From: an uncultured Clostridia bacterium
GTDB lineage: Bacteria > Bacillota > Clostridia > Oscillospirales > Butyricicoccaceae
Assembly: GCA_910589115.1 (NCBI GenBank)
Contig: CAJUSB010000024.1
Span: 1 to 32,179 of the forward strand
DNA length: 32,179 bases
Reading direction: 5' to 3'
Part shown: positions 7,376 to 13,159 of the stretch, piece by piece
Layout: every line of letters starts with the position of its first letter
Numbering within the stretch: the first letter of the stretch is position 1
Notes under the pieces: model-generated
What the model was told of the DNA's origin: nothing
The model's input: only the letters and a program-made list of their open reading frames with translations
Databases searched by the model: none
Made by a program: the position numbers and the translations under genes

Positions 7376-7876
7376 TTAGGCATCCCCGTCCGGCTGTGCG
7401 GGGATGGTGATTTCTTCGGTTTTTCCGCGTACAAGCGCAATCAGCGCTGCCGGATCGGTTTCGATCTGGAAGCCGATTTTGCCCGCAGATACCAGGATTG
7501 TGGGAACTGTTTCCGCAGTTTTGTCGAATACGGTTGGATATGCTTTTTTCATCCCCACCGGGGAGCAGCCGCCCCGGACATAGCCGGTCAGCGGGAGTAA
7601 ATCTTTTACGTGTACCATTTCGACGGCTTTTTCCCGGACGGCCTTGGCAGCCTTTTTCAGGTCGAGCGCTGCCGCTACCGGGATGACAAACACATAGTAA
7701 CCACCGCTTTTGCCTTTGGCAACCAGCGTTTTGAATACGTGCGCGGGGTCCTGCCCCAGCATTGCGGCCACGGTCAGCCCGTCGGCCGCTTCTTTTCCGT
7801 GCGGATATTCATGGGCCGTATAGGCGATTTTATGCTGTTCCAGAATCCGCATTACATTTGTTTTTATTTCTGCCAT
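7376..7876 (-). CDS. ybaK: YbaK/EbsC-family Cys-tRNA(Pro) deacylase
   Basis: A trans-editing enzyme that hydrolyses cysteine mischarged on tRNA-Pro by prolyl-tRNA synthetase. The 166 residues match the YbaK family, with landmarks YTAHEYPHGKEAADG, VFKTLVAKG (with the conserved Lys), YYVFVIPVAAALDLKKAAKA, and the GYVRGGCSPVGMKK motif typical of YbaK proper rather than ProX. The start has AAAGGA 7 nt upstream. It is monocistronic on the minus strand and its stop is 22 bp from the end of the converging gene. Confidence 0.94.
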   Translation of the reverse strand: MAEIKTNVMRILEQHKIAYTAHEYPHGKEAADGLTVAAMLGQDPAHVFKTLVAKGKSGGYYVFVIPVAAALDLKKAAKAVREKAVEMVHVKDLLPLTGYVRGGCSPVGMKKAYPTVFDKTAETVPTILVSAGKIGFQIETDPAALIALVRGKTEEITIPAQPDGDA

Positions 7877-7967
7877 AGATTGTTCCTTTCCCCAAAAAAC
7901 AGGTTGGAATTGCTTTCCGGGTTTGTGACGGATGAGTCAAAAATTGTAAAAGCTTAAAGAAAAACCC

Positions 7968-7998
7968 TTGACTTTATGGGGTCGATATGTTGTGATAT
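7968..7998 (+). promoter_or_regulatory. Candidate promoter of the ribbon-helix-helix gene
   Basis: TTGACT (7968-7973) lies upstream of TGTGAT (7991-7996, 17-bp spacer) or TGATAT (7993-7998, 19-bp spacer). The -35 box is good and the -10 box is weak. It lies about 25-30 bp upstream of the likely start codon. Confidence 0.45.
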
Positions 7999-8021
7999 TA
8001 ACGCCCCCTAAAAGTGAGGTG

Positions 8022-8207
8022 ATGATGTTGGGGAGTAAAAAAATGGGACGGCCTACTGACAACCCAAAGGACATTTCTCTGAAAGTACGCCTTGATAAAA
8101 CGACAGCTGGAAAGCTGGACGAATGTATTAGAGAACTCGGCGTATCAAAGGCAGAGGTTGTTCGGCGAGGTGTCCATAAGGTACATGACGATCTCGAAAA
8201 AAAATGA
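8022..8207 (+). CDS. Small ribbon-helix-helix (CopG/Arc-like) DNA-binding protein
   Basis: About 61 residues. The core MGRPTDNPKDISLKVRLDKTTAGKLDECIRELGVSKAEVVRRGV fits the ribbon-helix-helix pattern: a basic N-terminal strand (ISLKVRL), then two helices joined by a GVSKAEVVR turn. Such proteins are common as antitoxins or as small regulators on mobile elements of Clostridia. The start is uncertain: tandem ATG codons at 8022 and 8025 follow GAGGT, while ATG 8044 follows GGGGAG with better spacing and would give 54 residues. No toxin gene is adjacent in frame. Local base composition is lower in GC than in the flanking genes, suggesting acquisition. Confidence 0.8.
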   Translation: MMLGSKKMGRPTDNPKDISLKVRLDKTTAGKLDECIRELGVSKAEVVRRGVHKVHDDLEKK

Positions 8208-8208
8208 A

Positions 8209-8247
8209 GGAAGTGGCGCAGACTTACCAAAGCAACACGCCACTTCC
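8209..8247. other. Inverted repeat directly after the ribbon-helix-helix gene
   Basis: GGAAGTGGCG (8209-8218) and CGCCACTTCC (8238-8247) form a perfect 10-bp stem with a 19-nt loop, starting 2 nt after the stop codon. No T-run follows, so a regulatory hairpin or a protein site is as likely as a terminator. Confidence 0.6.
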
Positions 8248-8279
8248 CCAAAACGCCGACCATTTCCTAAGAGGACAAC

Positions 8280-8316
8280 GGGAAAATTGCTCAAAGACGG
8301 GAAAACTGCTCAAAGA
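8280..8316 (+). repeat. Tandem 19-bp direct repeat, two copies
   Basis: GGGAAAATTGCTCAAAGA (8280-8297) and GGGAAAACTGCTCAAAGA (8299-8316) differ at one base and have a 19-nt period. They sit between the ribbon-helix-helix gene and the DUF6809-like pair. Short direct repeats next to a ribbon-helix-helix gene are plausible operator sites, but this is inference. Confidence 0.7.
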
Positions 8317-8357
8317 AAGGCGGCTTAAATATTATACCATAAGTCAGCCTTTCTTTG
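8311..8357. terminator. Terminator-like inverted repeat upstream of the DUF6809-like pair
   Basis: CAAAGAAAGGC (8311-8321) pairs perfectly with GCCTTTCTTTG (8347-8357). The stem continues after a small internal loop with CTTA (8324-8327) and TAAG (8340-8343). The right arm carries TTTCTTT, as in intrinsic terminators, and the arrangement is nearly symmetric. It overlaps the second copy of the tandem repeat. Confidence 0.5.
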
Positions 8358-8397
8358 CAAGCAAAATCGGCGAAAAAAAGAAAGGATGGTTCAAACC

Positions 8398-8670
8398 ATG
8401 GAAAACATTCTGGAAATGCTCTATAATCTGCCGCATGGAAGGATTCACAGGCAAGATTCAGCGTTTGTCCGGACGGCTCGGATCAAAAACGAATATTTGG
8501 AGCTGCTCACTGCATCTATGACGGATGAGCAAAAGGAACTGCTGGAGGCATATTTTGATGCTGACAGCGAAATCGAGAGCATGAAAAATTTTGACCGGTT
8601 CCGATTTGGGTTTCATTTCGGGGCGCAGCTTATGGCGGGATTGATAGAGGGCAAGGGTGATGTGTTATGA
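8398..8670 (+). CDS. DUF6809-like small protein, first of a tandem pair
   Basis: A 90-residue soluble protein: MENILEMLYNLPHGRIHRQD at the N-terminus, a helical centre (TDEQKELLEAYFDADSEIESM), then FDRFRFGFHFGAQLMAGLI. This pattern matches small proteins of accessory regions in Clostridia annotated as DUF6809; no biochemical role is known to me. I start at ATG 8398, since ATG 8386 is immediately preceded by its own AAAGG and lacks spacing. The stop overlaps the next start (ATGA). The helical centre and the FxFRxGA-type end are shared with the following gene, so the two are paralogues. Confidence 0.75.
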   Translation: MENILEMLYNLPHGRIHRQDSAFVRTARIKNEYLELLTASMTDEQKELLEAYFDADSEIESMKNFDRFRFGFHFGAQLMAGLIEGKGDVL

Positions 8671-8954
8671 GGAAATCCATGCTGAAAGACCTCTATTTTG
8701 GTGAAATCAGTCCTTGGGAGCGTGAACGTGAGTGTGTGCGCACTTGCGAATACAAGGATCTTGTCAACAAAACGATAGCCATAGGGGAATACTTCAAAAG
8801 CCTGTTGTCATCCGAGGAGTATGCAAAGCTTGAGGAAATGAAAAATTTGCAGGCGCAAATCGACCTGATTGAAAGCGCAGACCTTTTTGAGTATGCCTTT
8901 CGTACAGGGGCATTGATGATGATTGACATATTCTGCTGTGATGGAAATAATTGA
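8667..8954 (+). CDS. DUF6809-like small protein, second of a tandem pair
   Basis: 95 residues. It begins MRKSMLKDLYFGEISPWERE, then a helical middle (YFKSLLSSEEYAKLEEMKNL) and a C-terminal LFEYAFRTGALMMIDIF that aligns with the FRFGFHFGAQLMAGLI of its neighbour. The N-terminal Trp/Arg/Glu-rich segment resembles other members of the group. It starts within the stop codon of the previous gene, indicating coupled expression and possibly a hetero-oligomer. Function unknown; accessory-island origin is inferred from composition and from the neighbouring ribbon-helix-helix gene. Confidence 0.75.
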   Translation: MRKSMLKDLYFGEISPWERERECVRTCEYKDLVNKTIAIGEYFKSLLSSEEYAKLEEMKNLQAQIDLIESADLFEYAFRTGALMMIDIFCCDGNN

Positions 8955-9017
8955 CCAGACGGCAAAGCAAATAGTACACAAGGCGAAATACATTAAAGAT
9001 TGCTTGTCAAAATTTGC

Positions 9018-9047
9018 TTGCCTGACCTGCTATTTGTGTGTTATACT
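9018..9047 (+). promoter_or_regulatory. Predicted promoter of the 37-residue membrane peptide gene
   Basis: TTGCCT (9018-9023), an 18-bp spacer and TATACT (9042-9047). The start site would be near 9054, leaving a leader of about 50 nt. Confidence 0.65.
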
Positions 9048-9106
9048 GAAAGCATCAAAAGGCTGAAACGGGCCTGTTGAGAGAATACATGAAGAGGTGA
9101 GGCAAG

Positions 9107-9220
9107 ATGAAAAAGGGTTTGGCAATCGGTGTATTTGTTCTGGGGATCCTGATGACCGGTATCAGCATTACAACCATGGTGCTTGGCGCGGTCGGCATGG
9201 GCAGACGCCGTATAGAGTAA
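9107..9220 (+). CDS. Small single-pass membrane peptide (37 aa)
   Basis: ATG 9107 to TAA 9218 encodes MKKGLAIGVFVLGILMTGIS followed by ITTMVLGAVGMGRRRIE. It is almost wholly hydrophobic, with two Lys at the N-terminus and an Arg-rich C-terminus, so a single transmembrane helix is expected. GAGGTGA (9094-9100) gives good ribosome spacing. A promoter precedes it and an intrinsic terminator begins 9 nt after the stop, so it is a self-contained transcription unit. I do not recognise the family. Such peptides can be small membrane regulators or type I-like toxins, but nothing here proves either. Confidence 0.65.
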   Translation: MKKGLAIGVFVLGILMTGISITTMVLGAVGMGRRRIE

Positions 9221-9229
9221 TCGAAAATA

Positions 9230-9264
9230 AACCGCCTGCTGAGTATTTGGCAGGTGGTTTTCTG
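9230..9264 (+). terminator. Intrinsic terminator after the small membrane peptide gene
   Basis: AACCGCCTGC (9230-9239) pairs with GCAGGTGGTT (9250-9259), 10 bp with one G-T wobble, and is followed by TTTTCTGTTT. It is correctly oriented and placed to end the 9107-9220 transcript. Confidence 0.85.
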
Positions 9265-9360
9265 TTTCCTGCGGAAGGATACAAGGGGCCGATTTTGGCG
9301 CTGGCTGCATGGCAAAAGGGGGCGTATGGAGAAGAATTTGAGATTCCTTCTTGTTTTATT

Positions 9361-9389
9361 TTGGAAAATGCAGTATACTATGATATAAT
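9361..9389 (+). promoter_or_regulatory. Predicted sigma-A promoter of the site-2 protease/scpAB operon
   Basis: TTGGAA (9361-9366), a 17-bp spacer and a perfect TATAAT (9384-9389). The implied leader is about 80 nt and contains the direct repeat at 9426-9458. Confidence 0.75.
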
Positions 9390-9425
9390 ATGAAAGATAA
9401 AACCTGTTCGGAAACCGGCGGAGCG

Positions 9426-9458
9426 CCGTCAGGCAAGAGGGATTTCCGTCAGGCGAGA
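9426..9458 (+). repeat. Short direct repeat in the leader of the site-2 protease gene
   Basis: CCGTCAGGCAAGA (9426-9438) recurs as CCGTCAGGCGAGA (9446-9458), 12 of 13 identical with a 20-nt period. It lies between the promoter and the ribosome site. A regulatory role is only a guess. Confidence 0.55.
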
Positions 9459-9477
9459 AGATTTGGAGGAAATCAGA

Positions 9478-10152
9478 TTGCTGTTGAATTCAATCATGAA
9501 CGGAGGCATTCGCGGGCTGATCGTTACGCTGCTTTTGACGCTGCCAGCCATTGTTCTCTGCTTGTCCGTGCATGAGACTTGTCATGGACTTGCGGCCTAT
9601 GCGTTAGGCGACCGCACGGCTGCGAGCCAGGGCCGTCTGACGCTTGACCCGATGGCGCATATTGACCCGATGGGTTTTCTCTGTATGCTGTTTTTGGGAT
9701 TTGGCTGGGCGCGTCCGGTGCCGGTGAATTGTGCGAATTTCAAAAACCGGCGCACGGGTATGGCGATTGTTGCGGCGGCAGGCCCGGCCTCAAACTTTGT
9801 GCTCGGATTTATCGGATACTTTGTTTATTTTGCAGTCACTTATTTTACGGCGGATTTTACCGGTGTACCGGGCTTGTTTACCTGGGTAATCGGCCAGTTT
9901 TTCCGTTATTTGGCTTCGCTGTCCATCGGGCTTGGTGCGTTTAACCTGCTGCCGGTCTATCCGCTGGATGGTTCGCGGATCGTAGACGCATTCTTACCTC
10001 TCCGCTGGTCAATGAAGCTGCGGGAATATCAGAGTGTCCTGCTGCTTGGCCTGGTTGCGCTGATGTGGTTTGGCGGTACAAGCATCCTGATTGGTACAGT
10101 AAACCAGTGGGTGTTCCGGGCTGCATATGGGCTGTTTACTTTATTTGTATGA
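9478..10152 (+). CDS. Site-2 protease family (M50) membrane metalloprotease
   Basis: A 224-residue multi-pass membrane zinc protease. The HExxH zinc motif is HETCH in LSVHETCHGLAAYALGD, inside the first transmembrane region, and the distal ligand motif is NLLPVYPLDGSRI. Between them are AARPV-like and AAAGPASNFVLG segments typical of the short M50 clade, which lacks PDZ domains. Its substrate is unknown. I chose TTG 9478 because GGAGGA (9465-9470) lies exactly 7 nt upstream; an in-frame TTG at 9463 overlaps that ribosome site. The stop overlaps the scpA start (ATGA). This type of gene is often found upstream of scpA/scpB in Clostridia. Confidence 0.93.
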   Translation: MLLNSIMNGGIRGLIVTLLLTLPAIVLCLSVHETCHGLAAYALGDRTAASQGRLTLDPMAHIDPMGFLCMLFLGFGWARPVPVNCANFKNRRTGMAIVAAAGPASNFVLGFIGYFVYFAVTYFTADFTGVPGLFTWVIGQFFRYLASLSIGLGAFNLLPVYPLDGSRIVDAFLPLRWSMKLREYQSVLLLGLVALMWFGGTSILIGTVNQWVFRAAYGLFTLFV

Positions 10153-10877
10153 CGGAGATGACTTTTCATCTGGACGCTTTCGAGGGGCCGCTGGATCTGT
10201 TGCTGCATTTGATTGCAAAAAACAAGGTGTCAATATATGACATTCCGATTGCAGAGATTTGCGAGCAGTATATGGCCATTCTGGAAGAAGCGCAGCGGAT
10301 GGATATGGATGTTGCGGGTGATTTCATTGCGATGGCGGCACACCTGATCCTGATTAAGTCGAGGATGCTGCTCCCGGCAGAGGAAGAAGAGGAAGAGGAA
10401 GACCCCCGCCGCCAGCTGGTAGAAATGCTGCTGGAATACCAGCGGATCAAGGAAATGACGCCGTATTTCCGTCAGCAGACCGAGCTGGGCCGTGATATTT
10501 ATGTGAAGCCGCCCGAACCGCTGAACCGGGATGCACCGATTGAATACCATCATTCGGCGGCTGACTTAGTGCGGGCGGCGCGGGCGTTGTTGGAGCGTGC
10601 GCAGCAGCGTGTGCCGCCGTCGGCCAGTGCATTCAAGGGGATTGTTGGCCGTGAGCCGGTGCCGGTGGACGGCAAGATTACGATGATTCTGCGGCGGTTC
10701 CTGCAACATACGCGGCTGCGCTTCCTGCAATTATTTGCGGATGCGCAGAGCCGTTCAGAGATTGTTGCAACATTCCTTGCGGTGCTGGAGCTGTCGAAAA
10801 CGCGGCGGCTGATGATTGAAGGCGAGGGGGAAGACGTAGAGCTGTATTTAACGGACAAGGAGGCCGCCGATGAATGA
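10149..10877 (+). CDS. scpA: Segregation and condensation protein A
   Basis: ScpA is the kleisin subunit of the SMC-ScpAB condensin complex, which compacts and segregates the chromosome. The 242 residues begin with the family hallmark FHLDAFEGPLDLLLHLIAKNKVSIYDIPI. A DFIAMAAHLILIKSRMLLP helix binds the SMC neck, and an acidic run (EEEEEEED) links to the C-terminal winged helix (LELSKTRRLMIEGEGEDVELYL), which binds the SMC head. ATG 10149 overlaps the previous stop, so coupled translation explains the lack of a strong ribosome site; ATG 10158 is an alternative. The end overlaps scpB by 8 nt. Confidence 0.96.
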   Translation: MTEMTFHLDAFEGPLDLLLHLIAKNKVSIYDIPIAEICEQYMAILEEAQRMDMDVAGDFIAMAAHLILIKSRMLLPAEEEEEEEDPRRQLVEMLLEYQRIKEMTPYFRQQTELGRDIYVKPPEPLNRDAPIEYHHSAADLVRAARALLERAQQRVPPSASAFKGIVGREPVPVDGKITMILRRFLQHTRLRFLQLFADAQSRSEIVATFLAVLELSKTRRLMIEGEGEDVELYLTDKEAADE

Positions 10878-11445
10878 ACTGGAGGCGCGGCTGGAAGCGG
10901 TGCTGTTCGCATCGGGGGACGCGGTCGGGGTAGACCGTTTATCGGAGGCGCTTGGCGTATCGACAGATTTAATCTATGCAACCGCCGAATCTCTATCGAA
11001 CCAGTATGATTTCGGACATCGCGGCATCATATTGGTGCGATTAGAGAACCGGTTACAGCTAGCGAGCCGTCCAGACTTTGCGGAGGATATCCGCCGGGCG
11101 ACGGAGAACCGTCGGCCTCCCTCTTTAGGGCCTGCGGCGCTGGAAGTATTAACGATTGTAGCATACCGCCAACCGGTCACGCGGGCATTTGTGGAGCAGC
11201 TGCGCGGCGTAGATTCGGGCGGCACAGTAAACTCTCTGGCAGAAAAGGGCCTGATAGAGGAAGCGGGGCGGCTGGACGTTCCGGGCCGCCCCATCCTGTA
11301 CCGCACAACGGAAGCCTTTCTGCGAGCGTTCGCCATCTCCAGCCTGGACGAGCTTCCGGCCCTGCCTGCGCTGCAAACCGAAAACGAACAGCTCACGCTA
11401 GACGACCTTGCCGCAAAGGCGGAGGAGGGTGCAGATTCCTCGTGA
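10870..11445 (+). CDS. scpB: Segregation and condensation protein B
   Basis: Winged-helix kleisin-interacting element that dimerises on ScpA in the SMC complex. It has 191 residues: MNELEARLEAVLFASGDAVGVDRLSEALGVS at the start, the central LGPAALEVLTIVAYRQPVTRAFVEQLRGVDS segment diagnostic of ScpB, and LDVPGRPILYRTTEAFLRAF near the end. AAGGAGG lies 6-8 nt upstream of ATG 10870, inside the end of scpA. The co-directional, overlapping order protease-scpA-scpB indicates one operon. Confidence 0.96.
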   Translation: MNELEARLEAVLFASGDAVGVDRLSEALGVSTDLIYATAESLSNQYDFGHRGIILVRLENRLQLASRPDFAEDIRRATENRRPPSLGPAALEVLTIVAYRQPVTRAFVEQLRGVDSGGTVNSLAEKGLIEEAGRLDVPGRPILYRTTEAFLRAFAISSLDELPALPALQTENEQLTLDDLAAKAEEGADSS

Positions 11446-11448
11446 AGC

Positions 11449-11552
11449 CGCACCAGAGGGCGCTGCCCTCTGGACACCCGCTGGGGCTGTTCGCCCCAGA
11501 CCCCGGGATGCTCACGCATCCCAGCCTCGCCTGCGGGCGGGAGGGGCTGCGG
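11449..11552 (-). repeat. Dispersed multi-hairpin element, copy c
   Basis: Read on the minus strand: left hairpin CGCC-CGCA-GGCG (11528-11539), stem GGGATGC/GCATCCC (11505-11522), stem CTGGGGC/GCCCCAG (11481-11499), core CCAGAGGGC/GCCCTCTGG (11453-11473). Compared with copy b, the first inner stem differs by a compensating A-T to G-C pair. It begins a few bases after the scpB stop, and so occupies the 3' end of the scpAB transcript. Confidence 0.9.
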
Positions 11553-11612
11553 CCTGCCGTATGTGCGGTGCTGACCGGCCTGCCAAAAGCAGGGCAGGCC
11601 GGTCGGGATACA

Positions 11613-11642
11613 TTGGCCAGACAGTGCGGAATGGTGTATGAT
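11613..11642 (+). promoter_or_regulatory. Candidate promoter for the DUF2953/ytfJ genes
   Basis: TTGGCC (11613-11618), an 18-bp spacer and TATGAT (11637-11642), lying between element copies c and d. If real, copy d is transcribed within a leader of about 220 nt. Both boxes are imperfect. Confidence 0.35.
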
Positions 11643-11705
11643 TAAATCATATGGACACTGGCGGACGCTGCTGCTTTGTTTACGGGGCAAAACGCGTATC
11701 TACCC

Positions 11706-11827
11706 CCCGTCCCGCCCGCAGGCGATGGAAGGGAGTCCAGAGGGACGAGTCCCTCTGGCGCTGTCCGCGTAGGACCGCCGTCCGCGCAGGACCGCCGTCC
11801 GCGCAGGACCGCCCGCCGCGCAGGCGG
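11706..11827 (+). repeat. Dispersed multi-hairpin element, copy d, with a three-unit 17-bp tandem array
   Basis: Left hairpin CGCC-CGCA-GGCG (11713-11724); core CCAGAGGGA-CGAG-TCCCTCTGG (11737-11758). Three consecutive 17-bp units follow, GTCC-GCGYA-GGAC-CGCC, at 11763-11779, 11780-11796 and 11797-11813, then a final CGCC-GCGCA-GGCG (11814-11826). Copies f and g have a single 17-bp unit in the same place, so the array has expanded here. The 425 bp between scpB and the DUF2953 gene (11446-11870) hold copies c and d and a candidate promoter; I see no gene in it. Confidence 0.92.
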
Positions 11828-11870
11828 AATAAACGGAAATTTCCAATGCTATAAATAGGAGGTCGTGCCG

Positions 11871-12599
11871 TTGCTCAAAATATTGTTTTGGATAGCAGGG
11901 ATATTGGGCGGGATTCTTCTATTGCTGCTGGTGCTGCTGATTCTGGCAATGATTCCACGGGTTCGGGTCGCAGTCGATAAAAAGCCGTCTGAACCGCTGC
12001 GGCTGGTGCTCGGATATGGGATCATTCGGATTCCAATCCTCCCGCTGCCGAAGAAAAAAGAGAAAACGCCAGCAGCGCAAAAAACGCCGCCGCCGAAGAA
12101 AAAAACGAAAAAAAAGCCGGAAAAAGAGAAGAAAGGGTCCGCGCTTTCCATTAAAGAATTGGATTTCGGCGAGGCTATTTGCCTGGCGCTCGATATGCTG
12201 CTTGACCTGCGTAACCGTCTGGTGATTCATCGCCTGCGGGTCGATGTTATGATAGCCACCGGCGATGCAGCAAAAACCGGGGTTTTATTAGGGAATACTG
12301 CGGCAGTTTCTGGTATGATTTTGCCCCTTTTGGAGCAGAATTTTGTCATAAGCGATTTCGGGATTTATGTAGATGGGGATTTTCAGGCGGAAACACCTTC
12401 TACCCGCGCCATGCTCGGCATTACCATATCGCTGCGGCCGATCCATCTGCCGCTGATCCTGCTGAAATACAGCAGACGGCTGCTGGCAATCTGGCGTGCC
12501 CTGCGTTCAGACAGTAAAAAATCCGGAAATAACAGCGAAAACGCTGGAAATGAAGAGATACACACATCAAATCATCATAAAAAGGAGAATGCAGTATGA
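11871..12599 (+). CDS. DUF2953 family membrane-anchored protein
   Basis: A 242-residue protein with one N-terminal transmembrane helix (FWIAGILGGILLLLLVLLIL), a highly basic Lys/Pro segment (about residues 55-92, repeated KK and PPPKKK runs), and a conserved C-terminal domain (DLRNRLVIHRLRVDVMIATGDAAKTGVLLGN, then LGITISLRPIH) characteristic of DUF2953. In endospore formers this family commonly lies directly upstream of ytfJ, as here, so a sporulation or envelope role is likely but unproven. AGGAGG (11857-11862) is 8 nt from TTG 11871 and only 2 nt from GTG 11865, so TTG is preferred. The stop overlaps the ytfJ ATG (ATGA). Confidence 0.85.
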   Translation: MLKILFWIAGILGGILLLLLVLLILAMIPRVRVAVDKKPSEPLRLVLGYGIIRIPILPLPKKKEKTPAAQKTPPPKKKTKKKPEKEKKGSALSIKELDFGEAICLALDMLLDLRNRLVIHRLRVDVMIATGDAAKTGVLLGNTAAVSGMILPLLEQNFVISDFGIYVDGDFQAETPSTRAMLGITISLRPIHLPLILLKYSRRLLAIWRALRSDSKKSGNNSENAGNEEIHTSNHHKKENAV

Positions 12600-13045
12600 A
12601 TGAGCATCCAATTCAGGGCCTCATGACAGAGACCATGGAAAAAATCAAAAAAATGGTGGACGTAAACACGATTATTGGTACACCCATTAACACGCCCGAC
12701 GGTACAACCGTTATTCCGGTTTCTAAGGTAGCATTCGGGTTTGGTTCCGGCGGCAGCGATTTCGTTTCCCGCAATGCCAAGGATGCCGCGCCCGTCTGCT
12801 TTGGCGGCGGCGGCGGGGCCGGTGTGACGGTTTCGCCGGTATGCTTTCTGGTTATCAGCGCACAGGGGGCCAGCATCCTGCCGATTAACGCGCAGGCCGT
12901 TACCTCGGTTGACCGTCTGATTGAAATGCTCCCCGGCGCGGTCAGCAAGGTTTCCTCTTTCGTTGAGAACCGCAAGGCCTCTAAAGAAGCACAGCCCGCT
13001 GAAGCGTCCGCCGCAGAATCCACCGCAGAGCTGCCAGAAACGTAA
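12596..13045 (+). CDS. ytfJ: GerW/YtfJ family sporulation protein
   Basis: A 149-residue member of the YtfJ/GerW family; the B. subtilis protein is made in the forespore and is needed for normal germination. Family landmarks are VDVNTIIGTPINTPDGTTVIPVSKVAFGFGSGGSDF, a glycine run CFGGGGGAGVTVSPVCFLVI, and the closing INAQAVTSVDRLIEMLP. The C-terminal 30 residues are an Ala/Glu-rich tail. AAAAGGAG precedes the ATG at 12596, which overlaps the DUF2953 stop. A sporulation role in this organism is inferred from the family. Confidence 0.95.
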   Translation: MNEHPIQGLMTETMEKIKKMVDVNTIIGTPINTPDGTTVIPVSKVAFGFGSGGSDFVSRNAKDAAPVCFGGGGGAGVTVSPVCFLVISAQGASILPINAQAVTSVDRLIEMLPGAVSKVSSFVENRKASKEAQPAEASAAESTAELPET

Positions 13046-13061
13046 ACCATTCGGCAGTGCC

Positions 13062-13099
13062 GTGCCGCAGTGCGCTGATGTTTCGGGCCGCTGCGGCAC
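13062..13099. other. GC-rich hairpin between ytfJ and the D,D-carboxypeptidase gene
   Basis: GTGCCGCAG (13062-13070) pairs perfectly with CTGCGGCAC (13091-13099). It lies 17 nt after the ytfJ stop and lacks a T-tract, so termination may be weak or absent and read-through into the next gene is possible. Confidence 0.5.
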
Positions 13100-13159
13100 A
13101 TAATCCGCGTTTCCCAACCGTATATTTTAGAGAGGCTTTATACGGAAAGGCGGAGACAG

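Noticed and set aside
8022..8954. Classical toxin-antitoxin module
   Set aside because: The ribbon-helix-helix protein could be an antitoxin, but the downstream genes do not resemble RelE, MazF, PIN or other toxin families, and they are 190 bp away, not coupled.
11453..11473. Element core hairpin as an ordinary scpB terminator
   Set aside because: There is no T-tract on either strand, and the same core occurs upstream of genes and inside leaders, so termination cannot be its general purpose.
11763..11813. Possible CRISPR array (three regularly spaced repeats)
   Set aside because: The 17-bp units are directly contiguous with no unique spacers, they are too short for CRISPR repeats, there are no cas genes, and the same unit occurs singly in other element copies.
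11442..11858. Several short open frames between scpB and the DUF2953 gene
   Set aside because: Their Pro/Arg/Gly-rich translations come from element copies c and d and reappear at other copies, showing they reflect repeat sequence and not a gene.
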